Part shown: positions 25,457 through 34,150 of the stretch, piece by piece | Layout: each line of letters begins with the position of its first letter | Position numbering within the stretch: the stretch's first letter is position 1 | Assembly (NCBI RefSeq): GCF_010548375.1 | Contig: NZ_JAAGLY010000006.1 | Location: 124,001 to 188,000, forward strand | From: Streptomyces sp. SID13726 | GTDB lineage: Bacteria > Actinomycetota > Actinomycetes > Streptomycetales > Streptomycetaceae | Direction: 5' to 3' | Length of the DNA: 64,000 nt | Notes under the pieces: model-generated | The model's input: the letters and a program-made list of their open reading frames with translations, nothing else | What the model was told of the DNA's origin: nothing | Database searches by the model: none | Translations under genes and position numbers: made by a program

Positions 25457-26236
25457 TCAGACGGTCTTGACGGTGCCGCCGTCGATGACGTGGTCGGCGC
25501 CGGTGATGTTCGCGGCCTCGTCGGACAGGAGGAACGCGATCAGGGCCGCCACCTCCTCGGGTTCGGCCATGCGGCCTGTCGTGACGTTCTGTGCCTGCGC
25601 CAACTGTCCGACGAACTCCGCGAGGCTCATCCCGGCCGCGGCGGCCCACTCGCTGAGCGTGCCGTCGGGGTCCTGGTAGACGGAGGTGTTGACCAGGCCG
25701 GGGGAAACGGTGTTCACGCGGACGCCCCGGGGGCCGAACTCCTCCGACAGGGACTTGCCGATCGCGGTGAGCGCCGCCTTCGCCGCGCTGTAGGCGGGCG
25801 GGAAGCCCCCGGGGATCAGGGCGACAGCGGATGAGACGTTGACGATCGCTCCCCGCCGCTCGATCAGGCTGGGCAGCGCGGCACGCGTGGCCCGGACGGC
25901 GCTGAGCGTGTTGAGGCCGAACATGCCGGTCCACTCGGTGTCCTCGACGTCGAGGAAGCCGACGGTGGGGTCCTCCCCGCCGCCCACGTTGTTCACCAGC
26001 AGGTCGATACCGCCCAGTTCGGCGAGCGCGGTGTCGATGAGTTCCGAGACCCCTTCCGAGGTACTCAGGTCCACCGACACCGTGTGCGCACCGGTCTCCT
26101 TCAACTCAGGCGTGATGGTCCGGGCGGCGCCCACGACCCTGACGCCCTCACGGACCAGGGCCTGGACGGTGGCCAGGCCGATGCCTTTGCCGGCGCCGGT
26201 GACGACGGCCGTCCTGGCGGTGAGATTGAGATGCAC
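25457..26236 (-). CDS. SDR family NAD(P)-dependent oxidoreductase
   Basis: This 259-residue classical short-chain dehydrogenase has the cofactor motif TGAGKGIG at residues 13-20 and NNVGGG at 82-87. Catalytic residues are Ser136 (NVSS), Tyr149 and Lys153 in AYSAAK, and VNTVSPG lies downstream. It is a close, gap-free paralogue of the product of 26292-27071. The GTG start has GGGAG about ten bases upstream. It is the second gene of a two-gene unit divergent from the TetR gene at 27702. The substrate is unknown. Confidence 0.92.
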   Translation of the reverse strand: MHLNLTARTAVVTGAGKGIGLATVQALVREGVRVVGAARTITPELKETGAHTVSVDLSTSEGVSELIDTALAELGGIDLLVNNVGGGEDPTVGFLDVEDTEWTGMFGLNTLSAVRATRAALPSLIERRGAIVNVSSAVALIPGGFPPAYSAAKAALTAIGKSLSEEFGPRGVRVNTVSPGLVNTSVYQDPDGTLSEWAAAAGMSLAEFVGQLAQAQNVTTGRMAEPEEVAALIAFLLSDEAANITGADHVIDGGTVKTV

Positions 26237-26291
26237 GACGTTCCAACTCCCGTACTGCGGGGGCGAATCGGTCTGGTGGGTGCCCGGTGGG

Positions 26292-27071
26292 TCAGACGGT
26301 CTTCACGGTGCCGCCGTCGATGACGTACTCGGCGCCGGTGATGTTCCCGGCCACGTCGGACAGGAGGAACGCGATCAGGGCCGCCACCTCCTCGGGCTCG
26401 GTCATGCGGCCTGTCGTCACGTTCTGGCCCGTCACCATCTGCCGACGGAACTCGGCGAGGGTCATGCCGGACGCGGCGGCCCACTGGGCGACCGCGCCGT
26501 CGGGGTCCGAGTAGACGGTGGTGTTGACCAGGCCCGGGGACACGGTGTTCACGCGGACGCCCCGCGGGCCGAACTCCTCGGACAGCGCCTTGCCGATCGC
26601 CGTGACCGCCGCCTTGGCCGAGCTGATGGCGGGCGGGAAGCCGCCGGGCATCAGGGACATGATGGACGAGATGTTGACAACGGCTCCCCGCCGCTCGATC
26701 AGGCTGGGCAGGGCCGCACGCGTGACACGGACGGTGCTGAGTACGTTCATGTCGAACGCGCTGGTCCACTCGGACTCGGCGACGTCGAGGAAACCGACGG
26801 TCGCCCCGTCACCGCCGCCCACGTTGTTCACGAGCAGATCGATACCGCCCATCTCGGCCAGCGCGCCGTCGACGAGCGCGGAGACACCTTCCGCGGTGCT
26901 CAGGTCCGCCGGCACGGCATGCGCGCCGGCCTCCTTCAGCTCCGGCGTGACGGTACGGGCGGCACCCATCACCCGGACGCCTTCCCCGACCAGGGTGCGG
27001 ACGGCGGCCAGGCCGATCCCCTTGCTGGCGCCGGTGACGACCGCCGTCTTGCCGGTGAGGTTGAGGTTCAT
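26292..27071 (-). CDS. SDR-family protein lacking the catalytic tyrosine
   Basis: The 259 residues align without gaps to the downstream paralogue, with roughly three quarters identical by eye. TGASKGIG (13-20), NNVGGG, NISS with Ser136, and Lys153 are kept. The catalytic Tyr149 is replaced by Ile, because the motif reads AISSAK and the codon is ATC. Tyr is the general acid/base of the SDR reaction, so the protein is probably inactive as a classical dehydrogenase. It could serve as a pseudoenzyme subunit with its paralogue or have another activity. The ATG has GTGGAG five bases upstream. Confidence 0.9.
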   Translation of the reverse strand: MNLNLTGKTAVVTGASKGIGLAAVRTLVGEGVRVMGAARTVTPELKEAGAHAVPADLSTAEGVSALVDGALAEMGGIDLLVNNVGGGDGATVGFLDVAESEWTSAFDMNVLSTVRVTRAALPSLIERRGAVVNISSIMSLMPGGFPPAISSAKAAVTAIGKALSEEFGPRGVRVNTVSPGLVNTTVYSDPDGAVAQWAAASGMTLAEFRRQMVTGQNVTTGRMTEPEEVAALIAFLLSDVAGNITGAEYVIDGGTVKTV

Positions 27072-27223
27072 GACACTCCACTTTCTGAACTACGGGTACG
27101 GAACATGGACAGTTGGTCGAGGGAACGCCGGGTGCGGTCGGCGACGGAGTACGGCGACCGCCCGGTCAGGAAAGGGCATGGCCGCGCGGCGACCCGCGGC
27201 GCTTCCGCTGTCTCCTCGGCGCT

Positions 27224-27513
27224 TCAGTCGCGGATGGTCATGCCGCCGTTGACCCACTCCGCGTCGTCGGACAGAGGAAGGCGGCGCCCGCGGCAACGTC
27301 GGCGGGCTTGCCCAGGCGCGGGCCGCGGACCGTGGCCAGGATCCTGGCCTGCCATTCGGCACCGATCTGCTCCTGCGCGATGTCGGTCATGGTCACGCCG
27401 ACACCGAGGGTGTTGGCGCGGATGCCCTGCTTGCCCCAGGCAGAGGCGACATGGCGGGCCAGAGAGTTGATGGCGGCCTTGGACGCCCTCCGCTTGCCCT
27501 TCAGTCCCTTCAT
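27224..27513 (-). pseudogene. Decayed SDR gene: 5'-truncated and frameshifted
   Basis: The frame from about 27513 reads RRASKAAINSLARHVASAWG then KQGIRANTLGVG, which is the YxxxK-to-C-terminal half of an SDR with Arg in place of Tyr. It has lost the roughly 150-residue Rossmann half. After AGAAFL one base is missing (TTCCTCTGTCC where TTCCTCCTGTCC is expected). The continuation LSDDAEWVNG then GMTIRD and the stop lie in the other frame. It is a third, dead SDR upstream of the two intact ones. Confidence 0.75.
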
Positions 27514-27627
27514 GCCCTTCTCCCTCTCTGCGCACCGCGCGCCGCTTCTGGTGCGGAACACGGCACGTACGAGGCCATTGCCGAATGCAGCGACTGTTCC
27601 GAGTTCACGTTAACCCACAGCTGTCGC

Positions 27628-27649
27628 TTTTCCAACAGTCGATGGAAAA
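27628..27649. promoter_or_regulatory. Inverted repeat, probable operator of the TetR regulator
   Basis: TTTTCCA (27628-27634), eight bases and TGGAAAA (27643-27649) form a perfect 7-base dyad. It lies 52 bases upstream of the TetR start in a locally A/T-rich promoter region shared with the SDR unit. Confidence 0.6.
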
Positions 27650-27701
27650 CCAACACTCGTTACATAAGAAGGTGAATGAAGGTAAGGTCCGGAGGATGCC
27701 C

Positions 27702-28340
27702 ATGACCAACAGCAGCAGCGCCCCGCCGGCCGACAGGCGTGTGCGGCGCACGCGGGCGGCTCTTCAGCGGGCCCTGATCGATCTCGTCGAGGAGCGGGAC
27801 CTCGCGCAGATCAGCGTCGCCGACGTCGTGGAGTGCGCCGAGGTGAACCGCTCGACGTTCTACGCCCACTACCAGGACGTACACGAACTGGCCGAGGCCG
27901 CCTGCACCGAGATGATCGACGACCTGATCGGCGTCGTCCTCGCCATAGACCCCACCCGCGCGGAGGAACCGCCCGGCGCCACGGAGGACCCCGACCCGCC
28001 GCTGACCGCGTTCTTCGCGCACTTCGCCGAACACGCGGGCCTGTACCGCAGCCTGCTCGGCCCCACCGGCAGCGCCCGTGTCATCGAGCACGTGCGCCGC
28101 CGCGCCATGGCAGCCGCCCACGCTTCCGGGCAGCTCCCCACACCGGACAGCTCCCCCGCGGCCGACCCCTCCGACGTCCCGCACGACGTACCCGCCGCGT
28201 TCGTCGCGGGCGCGCTCATGGGCGTGGCCACCGACTGGCTCCAGCGCGGCTGCCCGCGGACCCCGGTGGAGATGACCACCCTGACCAAGCCGCTCCTGAG
28301 GGCCCTGGCAGCCGGCACCCACGCGCCGCCGCTGCCGTAG
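27702..28340 (+). CDS. TetR/AcrR family transcriptional regulator
   Basis: This 212-residue regulator has a helix-turn-helix at about residues 12-58 (TRAALQRALIDLVEERDL, ISVADVVECAEVNRSTFYAHY). A helical C-terminal ligand domain follows, with FFAHFAEHAGLYRSLLG. It is divergent from the SDR unit and likely controls it and itself through the dyad at 27628. The ATG at 27702 is chosen because GGAGG lies six bases upstream. The ATG two codons earlier overlaps that site. Confidence 0.9.
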   Translation: MTNSSSAPPADRRVRRTRAALQRALIDLVEERDLAQISVADVVECAEVNRSTFYAHYQDVHELAEAACTEMIDDLIGVVLAIDPTRAEEPPGATEDPDPPLTAFFAHFAEHAGLYRSLLGPTGSARVIEHVRRRAMAAAHASGQLPTPDSSPAADPSDVPHDVPAAFVAGALMGVATDWLQRGCPRTPVEMTTLTKPLLRALAAGTHAPPLP

Positions 28341-28681
28341 CCCGACCGCCGACGGCGGTGGCAGTGGCAGTGGCGCGCGGGCGGAATCGACACCCGCCGC
28401 TCGCGAGCAACCGCCTGGCGGCAACCACGGTCGCGGGTCACCCGAGGCGGCCATTCCCGGCCGTAAGGTAGCCCCCTCGCCTACGCGACCGACAGCCTGC
28501 CCGCCGGCCGCTGGGACACCCTGCTGCTGCTCAACCGACGCGCACCGCGCACGGCCTCTGTCGGTCACGCCGGCCGGCCACCGACCGGGCGATAGCATCG
28601 CCGACAGGCGCCCGCCGATCGGCCGGGCAAGACGGACAGGCGCGGGAAAGAGTGGGTGTGAAGCCGCTTCCGAGCAGGGCG
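28341..28681. other. Intergenic region between two TetR genes
   Basis: Immediately after the TetR stop, ACCGCCG-A-CGGCGGT (28345-28359) could act as a short terminator. The remaining 300 bases show no convincing gene and no clear promoter. One open stretch near 28470-28550 reads as a short peptide without a ribosome site. Confidence 0.4.
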
Positions 28682-29278
28682 ATGGGGGGCTCCGGGACGG
28701 CCAGGGCCGGGCGGCCGCCCGTCAGTTCGCGGAGTGAGATCGAGCGGCTGGGCTTCGAACTGTTCGCGCGGAAGGGGTTCGACGGCACGACCGTCGATGA
28801 CATCGCCGTCGCCGCGGGCATCGGCCGCCGTACCTTCTTCCGCTACTTCACGTCGAAGAACGACCTCGTCTGGGGCGACTTCGAGGCGCAGCTCGTCAGG
28901 CTGGAGGACCTGCTGGCCGCGGCCGGTCCCGCCACCTCCATGATGGACGCGCTGCGGTACGCCGTCGTCGAGTTCAACCGGTTCGACCCCGCCGAGGTGC
29001 CCTGGCACCGGCAGCGCATGGAACTCATCCTGCGGGTGCCCACCCTCCAGGCCGACTCGACGCTGCGCTACGCGTCCTGGCGCGAGGTAGTCACCCGCTT
29101 CGCGGCCGTCCGGACCGGCCTGGCACCGTCCGACATGCTGCCCCGTCTGGTCGGCCACTGCGTGCTCGCGTCCTGCATCGCCGCCTACGACCACTGGCTG
29201 ACGGAGGCGGACGGCGAACTCGGCCGGCTGCTGGACGAGGCGATGCGGGAGGTCACGGTCGGGTTCGGCCAGTACTGA
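28682..29278 (+). CDS. mftR: Mycofactocin system TetR-type regulator MftR
   Basis: This regulator of about 198 residues has the MftR-like start RAGRPPVSSRSEIERLGFEL and the helix-turn-helix region TTVDDIAVAAGIGRRTFFRY then FTSKNDLVWGDF. It borders the mycofactocin genes and is their likely repressor. The ATG at 28682 follows GAGCAGGG and gives a family-like N-terminus. GTG codons at 28652 or 28658 would add 8-10 residues. Its 3' end overlaps that of mftF by 26 bases on the opposite strand. Confidence 0.85.
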   Translation: MGGSGTARAGRPPVSSRSEIERLGFELFARKGFDGTTVDDIAVAAGIGRRTFFRYFTSKNDLVWGDFEAQLVRLEDLLAAAGPATSMMDALRYAVVEFNRFDPAEVPWHRQRMELILRVPTLQADSTLRYASWREVVTRFAAVRTGLAPSDMLPRLVGHCVLASCIAAYDHWLTEADGELGRLLDEAMREVTVGFGQY

Positions 29279-30671
29279 CACCGCGCCGGACGAGTCGTGG
29301 GCGCAGTGCCTTCGTGGAGCGTCCCCGGAGCGCGGAGAACCAGACTCCGGTGCCGTAGGCGATGTCGTCGAGGCGGCGGGCGACGCCGTAGCGCACCGGG
29401 TCGAGCGCCGCCTCGTCCTTGCGGTACTCCAGGGCGATGTCGGTCAGCGCCGCCACGGCCGTGGCCCTGCGGACCCGGCTCGACACCGCGCAGCCGAGCG
29501 CGGCGAGCGGCCACCAGTGCCGGGTCAGCAGGGCGGAGGTCTGGCTGAGGGCGCTGACGGCGCCGTTCGCGGTAAGGCGCAGGGCGAGTCGGTAGGGGTG
29601 CCCGGTGCCGTCGAGCTTGCGGGCGATGGTGACCGTGGCGACCCCGAAGGCCGCTCCGGCGGCGGGCAGCGACCAGCGCCGCTGGGCGAGGAGGGCGACG
29701 ACCAGCGCCGTGTTCCAGGGGGCGAGGACCGCGGGGGCGATGAACTCGGGGTGCCGACGGGCGAGCGGGTCGGCCCCGGTGCCGTACGCCACCTTGCGCG
29801 TGAACCAGTCGCCGAGCCGCACCCGGTGCTCATGAGCGGCCTCGACGGACGGCTCGTACCGCACCCGCCGGCCGTTCTCGGCGAGCCGCCAGCACAGGTC
29901 GACGTCCTCCCCGACGCGCAAGCTCTCGTCGAAGCCGTCCCTCAGGGCGTCGACGCGTGCCACGACACACGCGGTGCTCGCCCAGGAGACGGGGGTGCCG
30001 GGGCATACCGCCGCCGGGTGGCGGCCCAGGTCGAGGGAGGAGCGCACCTCTTCGTACCGGCCGATCCAGCCGCGGGCGGCGGTGCCCGGCAGGCCCGTGA
30101 TCCGGGGTACGGCCATGGCGACCCGGGGGTCGGCGAAGTGCCGTAGCAGCGTGGTGATCGTGTCCGGGTCCACGACCACGTCCGAGTCGGCGAAGACCAC
30201 GTAGGGGGTGGTGACGAGGCGCAGGCCGGCGTTGCGGGCTCCGGCGGGGCCGAGGTTGGCGGGCAGCTCGACCAGGCGGGCGCCGTGCTTCGCCGCTACG
30301 GCCGCCACCTGTCCGGGGTGGCGGGAGGCGTCGTCCACGACGACGACCGGGTGGTGCGTGCCGAGCGCGGTGAGGAGCCGGTCGAGCGGGCGGGCACGGT
30401 CGCGGACCGGTACGACGACGGTCCAGCGGGGGTCGGGGCACAGGGGCAGTCGTTCGACGGCGGGGACGGCCATGCCGCACTCCAGCAGCCGGTCCGCCAG
30501 GAGGGCGCTCGCCCGGTTCGTCACGCGCAGCGTCCTGTCGTACAGCAGCGGCCGGGCCCGGGGCGTGAGGCGGATGAGGCGCGTGGGGAAACCGCCGAGG
30601 AGGGCGCGGCCCTCGTCGAGGACGCGGGTGTGCCGGTCGAGGGTGACCACGAATCCGTGCGGGAGTGGCAT
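29253..30671 (-). CDS. mftF: Mycofactocin glycosyltransferase MftF
   Basis: This 472-residue GT2-type glycosyltransferase decorates the mycofactocin precursor with sugar units. The GT-A core runs from about residue 85, with VVVPVRDRARPLDRLL, VVVVDDAS, LGPAGARNAGL and the metal-binding VFADSDVVVD. ESLRVGEDVDLCWRL serves as the acceptor-side motif. C-terminal hydrophobic stretches suggest membrane association. It is the last gene of the mftABCDEF unit. Its ATG shares one base with the mftE stop (TGATG). Confidence 0.93.
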   Translation of the reverse strand: MPLPHGFVVTLDRHTRVLDEGRALLGGFPTRLIRLTPRARPLLYDRTLRVTNRASALLADRLLECGMAVPAVERLPLCPDPRWTVVVPVRDRARPLDRLLTALGTHHPVVVVDDASRHPGQVAAVAAKHGARLVELPANLGPAGARNAGLRLVTTPYVVFADSDVVVDPDTITTLLRHFADPRVAMAVPRITGLPGTAARGWIGRYEEVRSSLDLGRHPAAVCPGTPVSWASTACVVARVDALRDGFDESLRVGEDVDLCWRLAENGRRVRYEPSVEAAHEHRVRLGDWFTRKVAYGTGADPLARRHPEFIAPAVLAPWNTALVVALLAQRRWSLPAAGAAFGVATVTIARKLDGTGHPYRLALRLTANGAVSALSQTSALLTRHWWPLAALGCAVSSRVRRATAVAALTDIALEYRKDEAALDPVRYGVARRLDDIAYGTGVWFSALRGRSTKALRPRLVRRGVSTGRTRP

Positions 30672-31396
30672 CAGGTCCCGCCTCCCACAGCCGAGGGCTC
30701 GGCCAGTCGCCCCTGGCTGCCGACGACTCCCGCGCCGATACGGCGGACCGTGCGCGCCACCATCCGGTCCAGCAGTCGGTGCCCCTCCTCCGCCGAGGCC
30801 CCGGTCGGATCGCCGAGGACGCCGGAGGGGGAGACGGCTCGGACGCCGTGGGCGACCAGGTCGGGCATGAGGGCGGCGATCGGCCGGGCGTCTCCGGCGA
30901 CGGCCGCGTCCAGTCGTACCGCCTCAGGGGCCAGGTGCAGCATCAACGACGTTTCCGTACGGCCGGCATGGGCGTCGCCGCCCGGGACCCCGCAGCCGGT
31001 CCAGGCGACCTCGTGGCCCTCTGTACGGAGCTGCGCGACGGCCGTGCCGAGGGTGGCCGTATTGCCTCCGTGGCCGTTGACAAAGACCACGCGGCCCGCC
31101 CAGAGGGACAGCGAGCGCACCAGTTCCACGAGGACCGTGTGCAGTGCTTCGTGGCCGATCGAGACGGTGCCCGGGAAGTGGGCGTGCTCGCCGCTGGCGC
31201 CGTAGGGCAGGGTCGGTGCGACCGACACCGGGCCGGAGGACAGGGCCCGGGCCGTGCGGTCGGCGACGGCACGGGCGATCACGCTGTCCGTGTCCAAAGG
31301 CAGATGCGGCCCGTGCTGTTCCGTCGACCCGACCGGCACCAGGACCAGGGGGCGCGGCGGGATCTCGGGCCACACGGCGTGCGCCAGGTCGGTCAT
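30671..31396 (-). CDS. mftE: Mycofactocin precursor peptidase MftE (creatininase family)
   Basis: This 241-residue creatininase-family metallopeptidase releases the C-terminal modified Val-Tyr moiety from MftA. Metal-site motifs are GSTEQHGPHLPLDTD at about residues 23-37, VNGHGGN near 110 and GGDAHAGRTETSLMLHLAP near 140. The ATG lies two bases after the mftD stop, so translation is coupled. Confidence 0.93.
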   Translation of the reverse strand: MTDLAHAVWPEIPPRPLVLVPVGSTEQHGPHLPLDTDSVIARAVADRTARALSSGPVSVAPTLPYGASGEHAHFPGTVSIGHEALHTVLVELVRSLSLWAGRVVFVNGHGGNTATLGTAVAQLRTEGHEVAWTGCGVPGGDAHAGRTETSLMLHLAPEAVRLDAAVAGDARPIAALMPDLVAHGVRAVSPSGVLGDPTGASAEEGHRLLDRMVARTVRRIGAGVVGSQGRLAEPSAVGGGT

Positions 31397-31398
31397 GG

Positions 31399-32583
31399 TC
31401 AGTTGGCGCCCAGCGTGCGGGTGAAGCCGGGTGGGACGACCAGGTCGTCCGGGGCGAGTTCGTGGACGGAGGCGCGGCCGAGGCCGAGGACCGCGGAGTC
31501 GAGGCCCCCGCGGAGGATGTCCAGGACGTTCTCGACGCCCGCTTGTCCGTTGGCGGCGAGACCCCAGAGGTAGGCCCGTCCGATCAGTACGGCGCGGGCG
31601 CCGAGGGCGAGCGCCTTGGCCACGTCTCCGCCGCGCCGGACACCGCCGTCGAGCAGGACCTCCACCTCGTCGCCGACCGCCTCGGCGATCGACGGCAGGA
31701 TGCGGATGCTCGCCGGGGTGGTGTCGAGGTTGTTGCCGCCGTGGTTGGACACCGACAGGGCCGTGACACCGGCGTCCACGGCCCGCTTCGCGTCGTCGAC
31801 CCTGCTGACGCCCTTGAGCAGGAACGGTCCGCCCCACTCCTCGCGCAGCCACTTGACGTCGTCCCAGGTGGGCGGTGCGGTCTGCATCCATTCGTGGTAG
31901 GCGCCGAAGAAGGTGGGCGCCGAACTGCCGTCGGTCGGCTTGAGGTTGGGCGTCGTGAGGTCCGGGATGCCGCCCGACCTCGCGAAGCTCCACAGCCAGC
32001 GGGGGCGGGTGACGACGTCGGGGGCGAGCTTGGCCATCGTCCTGAGGTCGATCTTCTCGGGGATGGTGGGACTGCCCCAGTCGCGGCCGTGGGAGAACGA
32101 CCAGTCGAGGGTGACGATCAGCCCCTTCGCACCGGCCGCGCGGGCCCGGTCCATGCGCTGGACCATGGTGTCGCGGGTGCCGCTCCAGTAGAGCTGGAAG
32201 AAGGTGTTCGGATTGGCGGCGGAGACCTCTTCGACCGGCTTGCCGGCGAAGGAACTCAGGCCCATGATGACGCCCCGGTTGGCGGCGGCACGCGCCACGG
32301 CCACCTCGCCGTCCGGGTGCACCGCCTGCACGCCGGTCGGGGAGATCACGACGGGCAGTGCCGTCTCCACGCCCATGACGGTCGTCGACAGGTCGCGCTC
32401 GGCGTGGTGGCCCACTACCCGGGGAGCGAAGCCCAGTTCGGCGAACGCGCCGGTGTTGTCGTCCAGGGTGTGGCCGCGCTCCGATCCGGCGACCAGGGCG
32501 CCGTAGACCGAGCTCGGAAGATGCTTCCTGGCCCGGCGCTGCGCCTCGGCGACCGTCTCGAACCATGGGTTTCTTCGCAACAT
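31399..32583 (-). CDS. mftD: Mycofactocin system FMN-dependent dehydrogenase MftD
   Basis: This 394-residue FMN enzyme of the lactate/2-hydroxyacid dehydrogenase family oxidatively deaminates the released AHDP to give the redox-active pre-mycofactocin. FMN and active-site landmarks are VVISPTGVQAVHPDGE, the Lys in PFLLKGVSRVDDA, the catalytic SNHGGNNLD, the FMN phosphate loop LLDGGVRRGGDV and GRAYLWGLAANGQAGVENVL. The sequence closely follows mycobacterial MftD as I remember it, which favours the ATG at 32583. An ATG nine codons upstream is less likely. Confidence 0.93.
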   Translation of the reverse strand: MLRRNPWFETVAEAQRRARKHLPSSVYGALVAGSERGHTLDDNTGAFAELGFAPRVVGHHAERDLSTTVMGVETALPVVISPTGVQAVHPDGEVAVARAAANRGVIMGLSSFAGKPVEEVSAANPNTFFQLYWSGTRDTMVQRMDRARAAGAKGLIVTLDWSFSHGRDWGSPTIPEKIDLRTMAKLAPDVVTRPRWLWSFARSGGIPDLTTPNLKPTDGSSAPTFFGAYHEWMQTAPPTWDDVKWLREEWGGPFLLKGVSRVDDAKRAVDAGVTALSVSNHGGNNLDTTPASIRILPSIAEAVGDEVEVLLDGGVRRGGDVAKALALGARAVLIGRAYLWGLAANGQAGVENVLDILRGGLDSAVLGLGRASVHELAPDDLVVPPGFTRTLGAN

Positions 32584-32635
32584 GGGTCCTGTCCTTGCCT
32601 GTCGCACCATGGGGCCTGTACCTGCTTGTACCTGC

Positions 32636-33871
32636 TCAGGAGAAGTTCAGCCCGGCCAGCGGGTGCTCCGCGCACTCGCTCACCGGCGTCCGCTCCAGGT
32701 CCTCGCGCCGGCGTACGAGCGTCACGTCCACGGGCTTCGGCCGTACGGCCCGGGAGGTGCGGTGGGAGTGGTCCGCGGCGGGCCTCGGCAACTGCGCCCG
32801 GTTCGGCGGGCGTTGGGCGAGCAGCTGTTCGCCGTAACCCTGGACGCATTCGGGATCGGGGCCGTCCAGCGGGAGCCCGGTGAAGAACTTCGCGGCCATG
32901 CACCCGCCCTTGCAGGTGTCGTAGAACGCGCAGGAGCCGCACGCTCCCCCGTTCTGCGGAACGCGGAGCCGCCGGAACAGCTCCGAGTGGCGCCACACCT
33001 GGGCGAAGCCGCCCGGGTCGCGGACGTTTCCGGCGAGGAACTCGTCGTGGATGGCGAACGGGCAGGCGTACACCTCCCCGACGGGGTCGATGAGGCAGAC
33101 CACACGTCCGGCTCCGCAGAGGTTGAGGCCCGGCAGCGCCTCACCGAAGGCCGAGAGGTGGAAGAAGGAGTCGCCGGTCAGGACGGAGTCGCCGTGCGCC
33201 ACCAACCAGTCGTACAGCTCGCGTTGTTGGGCGGGCAGCGGATGCAGTTCGTCCCATACGTCGGCGCCGCGCCCCGAGGGACGCAGGCGGGTCAGGCGCA
33301 GTTGGGCGCCGTAGCGGTCGGCGAGGGTCTTGAACCCGTCCAGCTGCGCGATGTTGTGGCGGGTGCAGACCACGGAGAGCTTGAAGTCGCTCATCCCTGC
33401 GGCGGCGAGGTTCTCCATGGCGCGGATCGCCGTGGCGTACGAACCGGCCCCGCGTACCGCGTCGTTGACGTCGGTGGTCGCGCCGTCGAGTGAGATCTGC
33501 ACGTCCACGTAGTCGTTGCGGGCGAGGCGCTCGGCGACCTCCGGGGTGATGCGGACGCCGTTGGTGGAGAACTTCACGCCGACGTGGTGGGCGGTGGCGT
33601 AGTCGAGGAGTTCGAAGAAGTCGGGGCGGACGGTGGGTTCTCCGCCGCCGATGTTGACGTAGAAGACCTGCATGGCCTCCAGCTCGTCGATGACGGCCTT
33701 GGCCTCGGCGGTGGTCAGTTCGCGCGGGTCGCGGCGGCCGGAGCTGGAGAGGCAGTGGCTGCAGGAGAGGTTGCAGGCGTAGGTCAGTTCCCAGGTCAGA
33801 CAGATCGGGGCGTCGAGTCCGTGCTCGAACAGGTCGACCAGCCGTGCCGGACTGTGCGCGGTCGTCGTCAT
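32636..33871 (-). CDS. mftC: Mycofactocin radical SAM maturase MftC
   Basis: This 411-residue radical SAM/SPASM enzyme oxidatively decarboxylates the C-terminal Tyr of MftA and then crosslinks it to Val. The radical SAM cluster motif is Cys33, Cys37 and Cys40 in ACNLSCSHC, followed by YVNIGGGEPT, the SAM-binding GGEP. Cys-rich SPASM sites lie at the C-terminus (LCGAGRVVC, VYACPFA, GACGSCAFYDTCKGGC). The ATG overlaps the mftB stop (ATGA), so the maturase and its peptide chaperone are coupled. Confidence 0.95.
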   Translation of the reverse strand: MTTTAHSPARLVDLFEHGLDAPICLTWELTYACNLSCSHCLSSSGRRDPRELTTAEAKAVIDELEAMQVFYVNIGGGEPTVRPDFFELLDYATAHHVGVKFSTNGVRITPEVAERLARNDYVDVQISLDGATTDVNDAVRGAGSYATAIRAMENLAAAGMSDFKLSVVCTRHNIAQLDGFKTLADRYGAQLRLTRLRPSGRGADVWDELHPLPAQQRELYDWLVAHGDSVLTGDSFFHLSAFGEALPGLNLCGAGRVVCLIDPVGEVYACPFAIHDEFLAGNVRDPGGFAQVWRHSELFRRLRVPQNGGACGSCAFYDTCKGGCMAAKFFTGLPLDGPDPECVQGYGEQLLAQRPPNRAQLPRPAADHSHRTSRAVRPKPVDVTLVRRREDLERTPVSECAEHPLAGLNFS

Positions 33872-34143
33872 GGAGTCCTCCCGATGACCATCGACGAGCG
33901 GACGAGTGTGGCCAACGCCCTGCCGTAGCGCGGCAGTTCGGCCTCGCCGATACCGGCCGCCAGACAGGCGGCGCGGGCGGTGGGGGCGTCCCCGAGCGAC
34001 TGGACGGCCGTGAGCAGACGGCGGTCCTTCAGGAACGACAGCTTGCGCGTGCCGAAGTGGTAGAGCAGCGCGCCGAACGGTTCGGGCCGCACCGAGACCT
34101 GCGGGTGCAGGGCCCAGGCGCCGTCGAGGTCCATGGCCGTCAC
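33868..34143 (-). CDS. mftB: Mycofactocin peptide chaperone MftB
   Basis: This 91-residue RRE-type protein binds the MftA leader and presents it to MftC. WALHPQVSVRPEPFGALLYH and TRKLSFLKDRRLL are characteristic of MftB. The GTG at 34141-34143 lies seven bases after the mftA stop. An ATG three codons in (34134) is an alternative. The stop overlaps the mftC start. Confidence 0.92.
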   Translation of the reverse strand: MTAMDLDGAWALHPQVSVRPEPFGALLYHFGTRKLSFLKDRRLLTAVQSLGDAPTARAACLAAGIGEAELPRYGRALATLVRSSMVIGRTP

Positions 34144-34150
34144 CGCGGGC

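Noticed and set aside
26292-27071. Calling this SDR a mycofactocin-dependent dehydrogenase
   Set aside because: Proximity to the mft genes is suggestive, but the length (259) and the missing Tyr do not support it. No family-specific insertion was seen.
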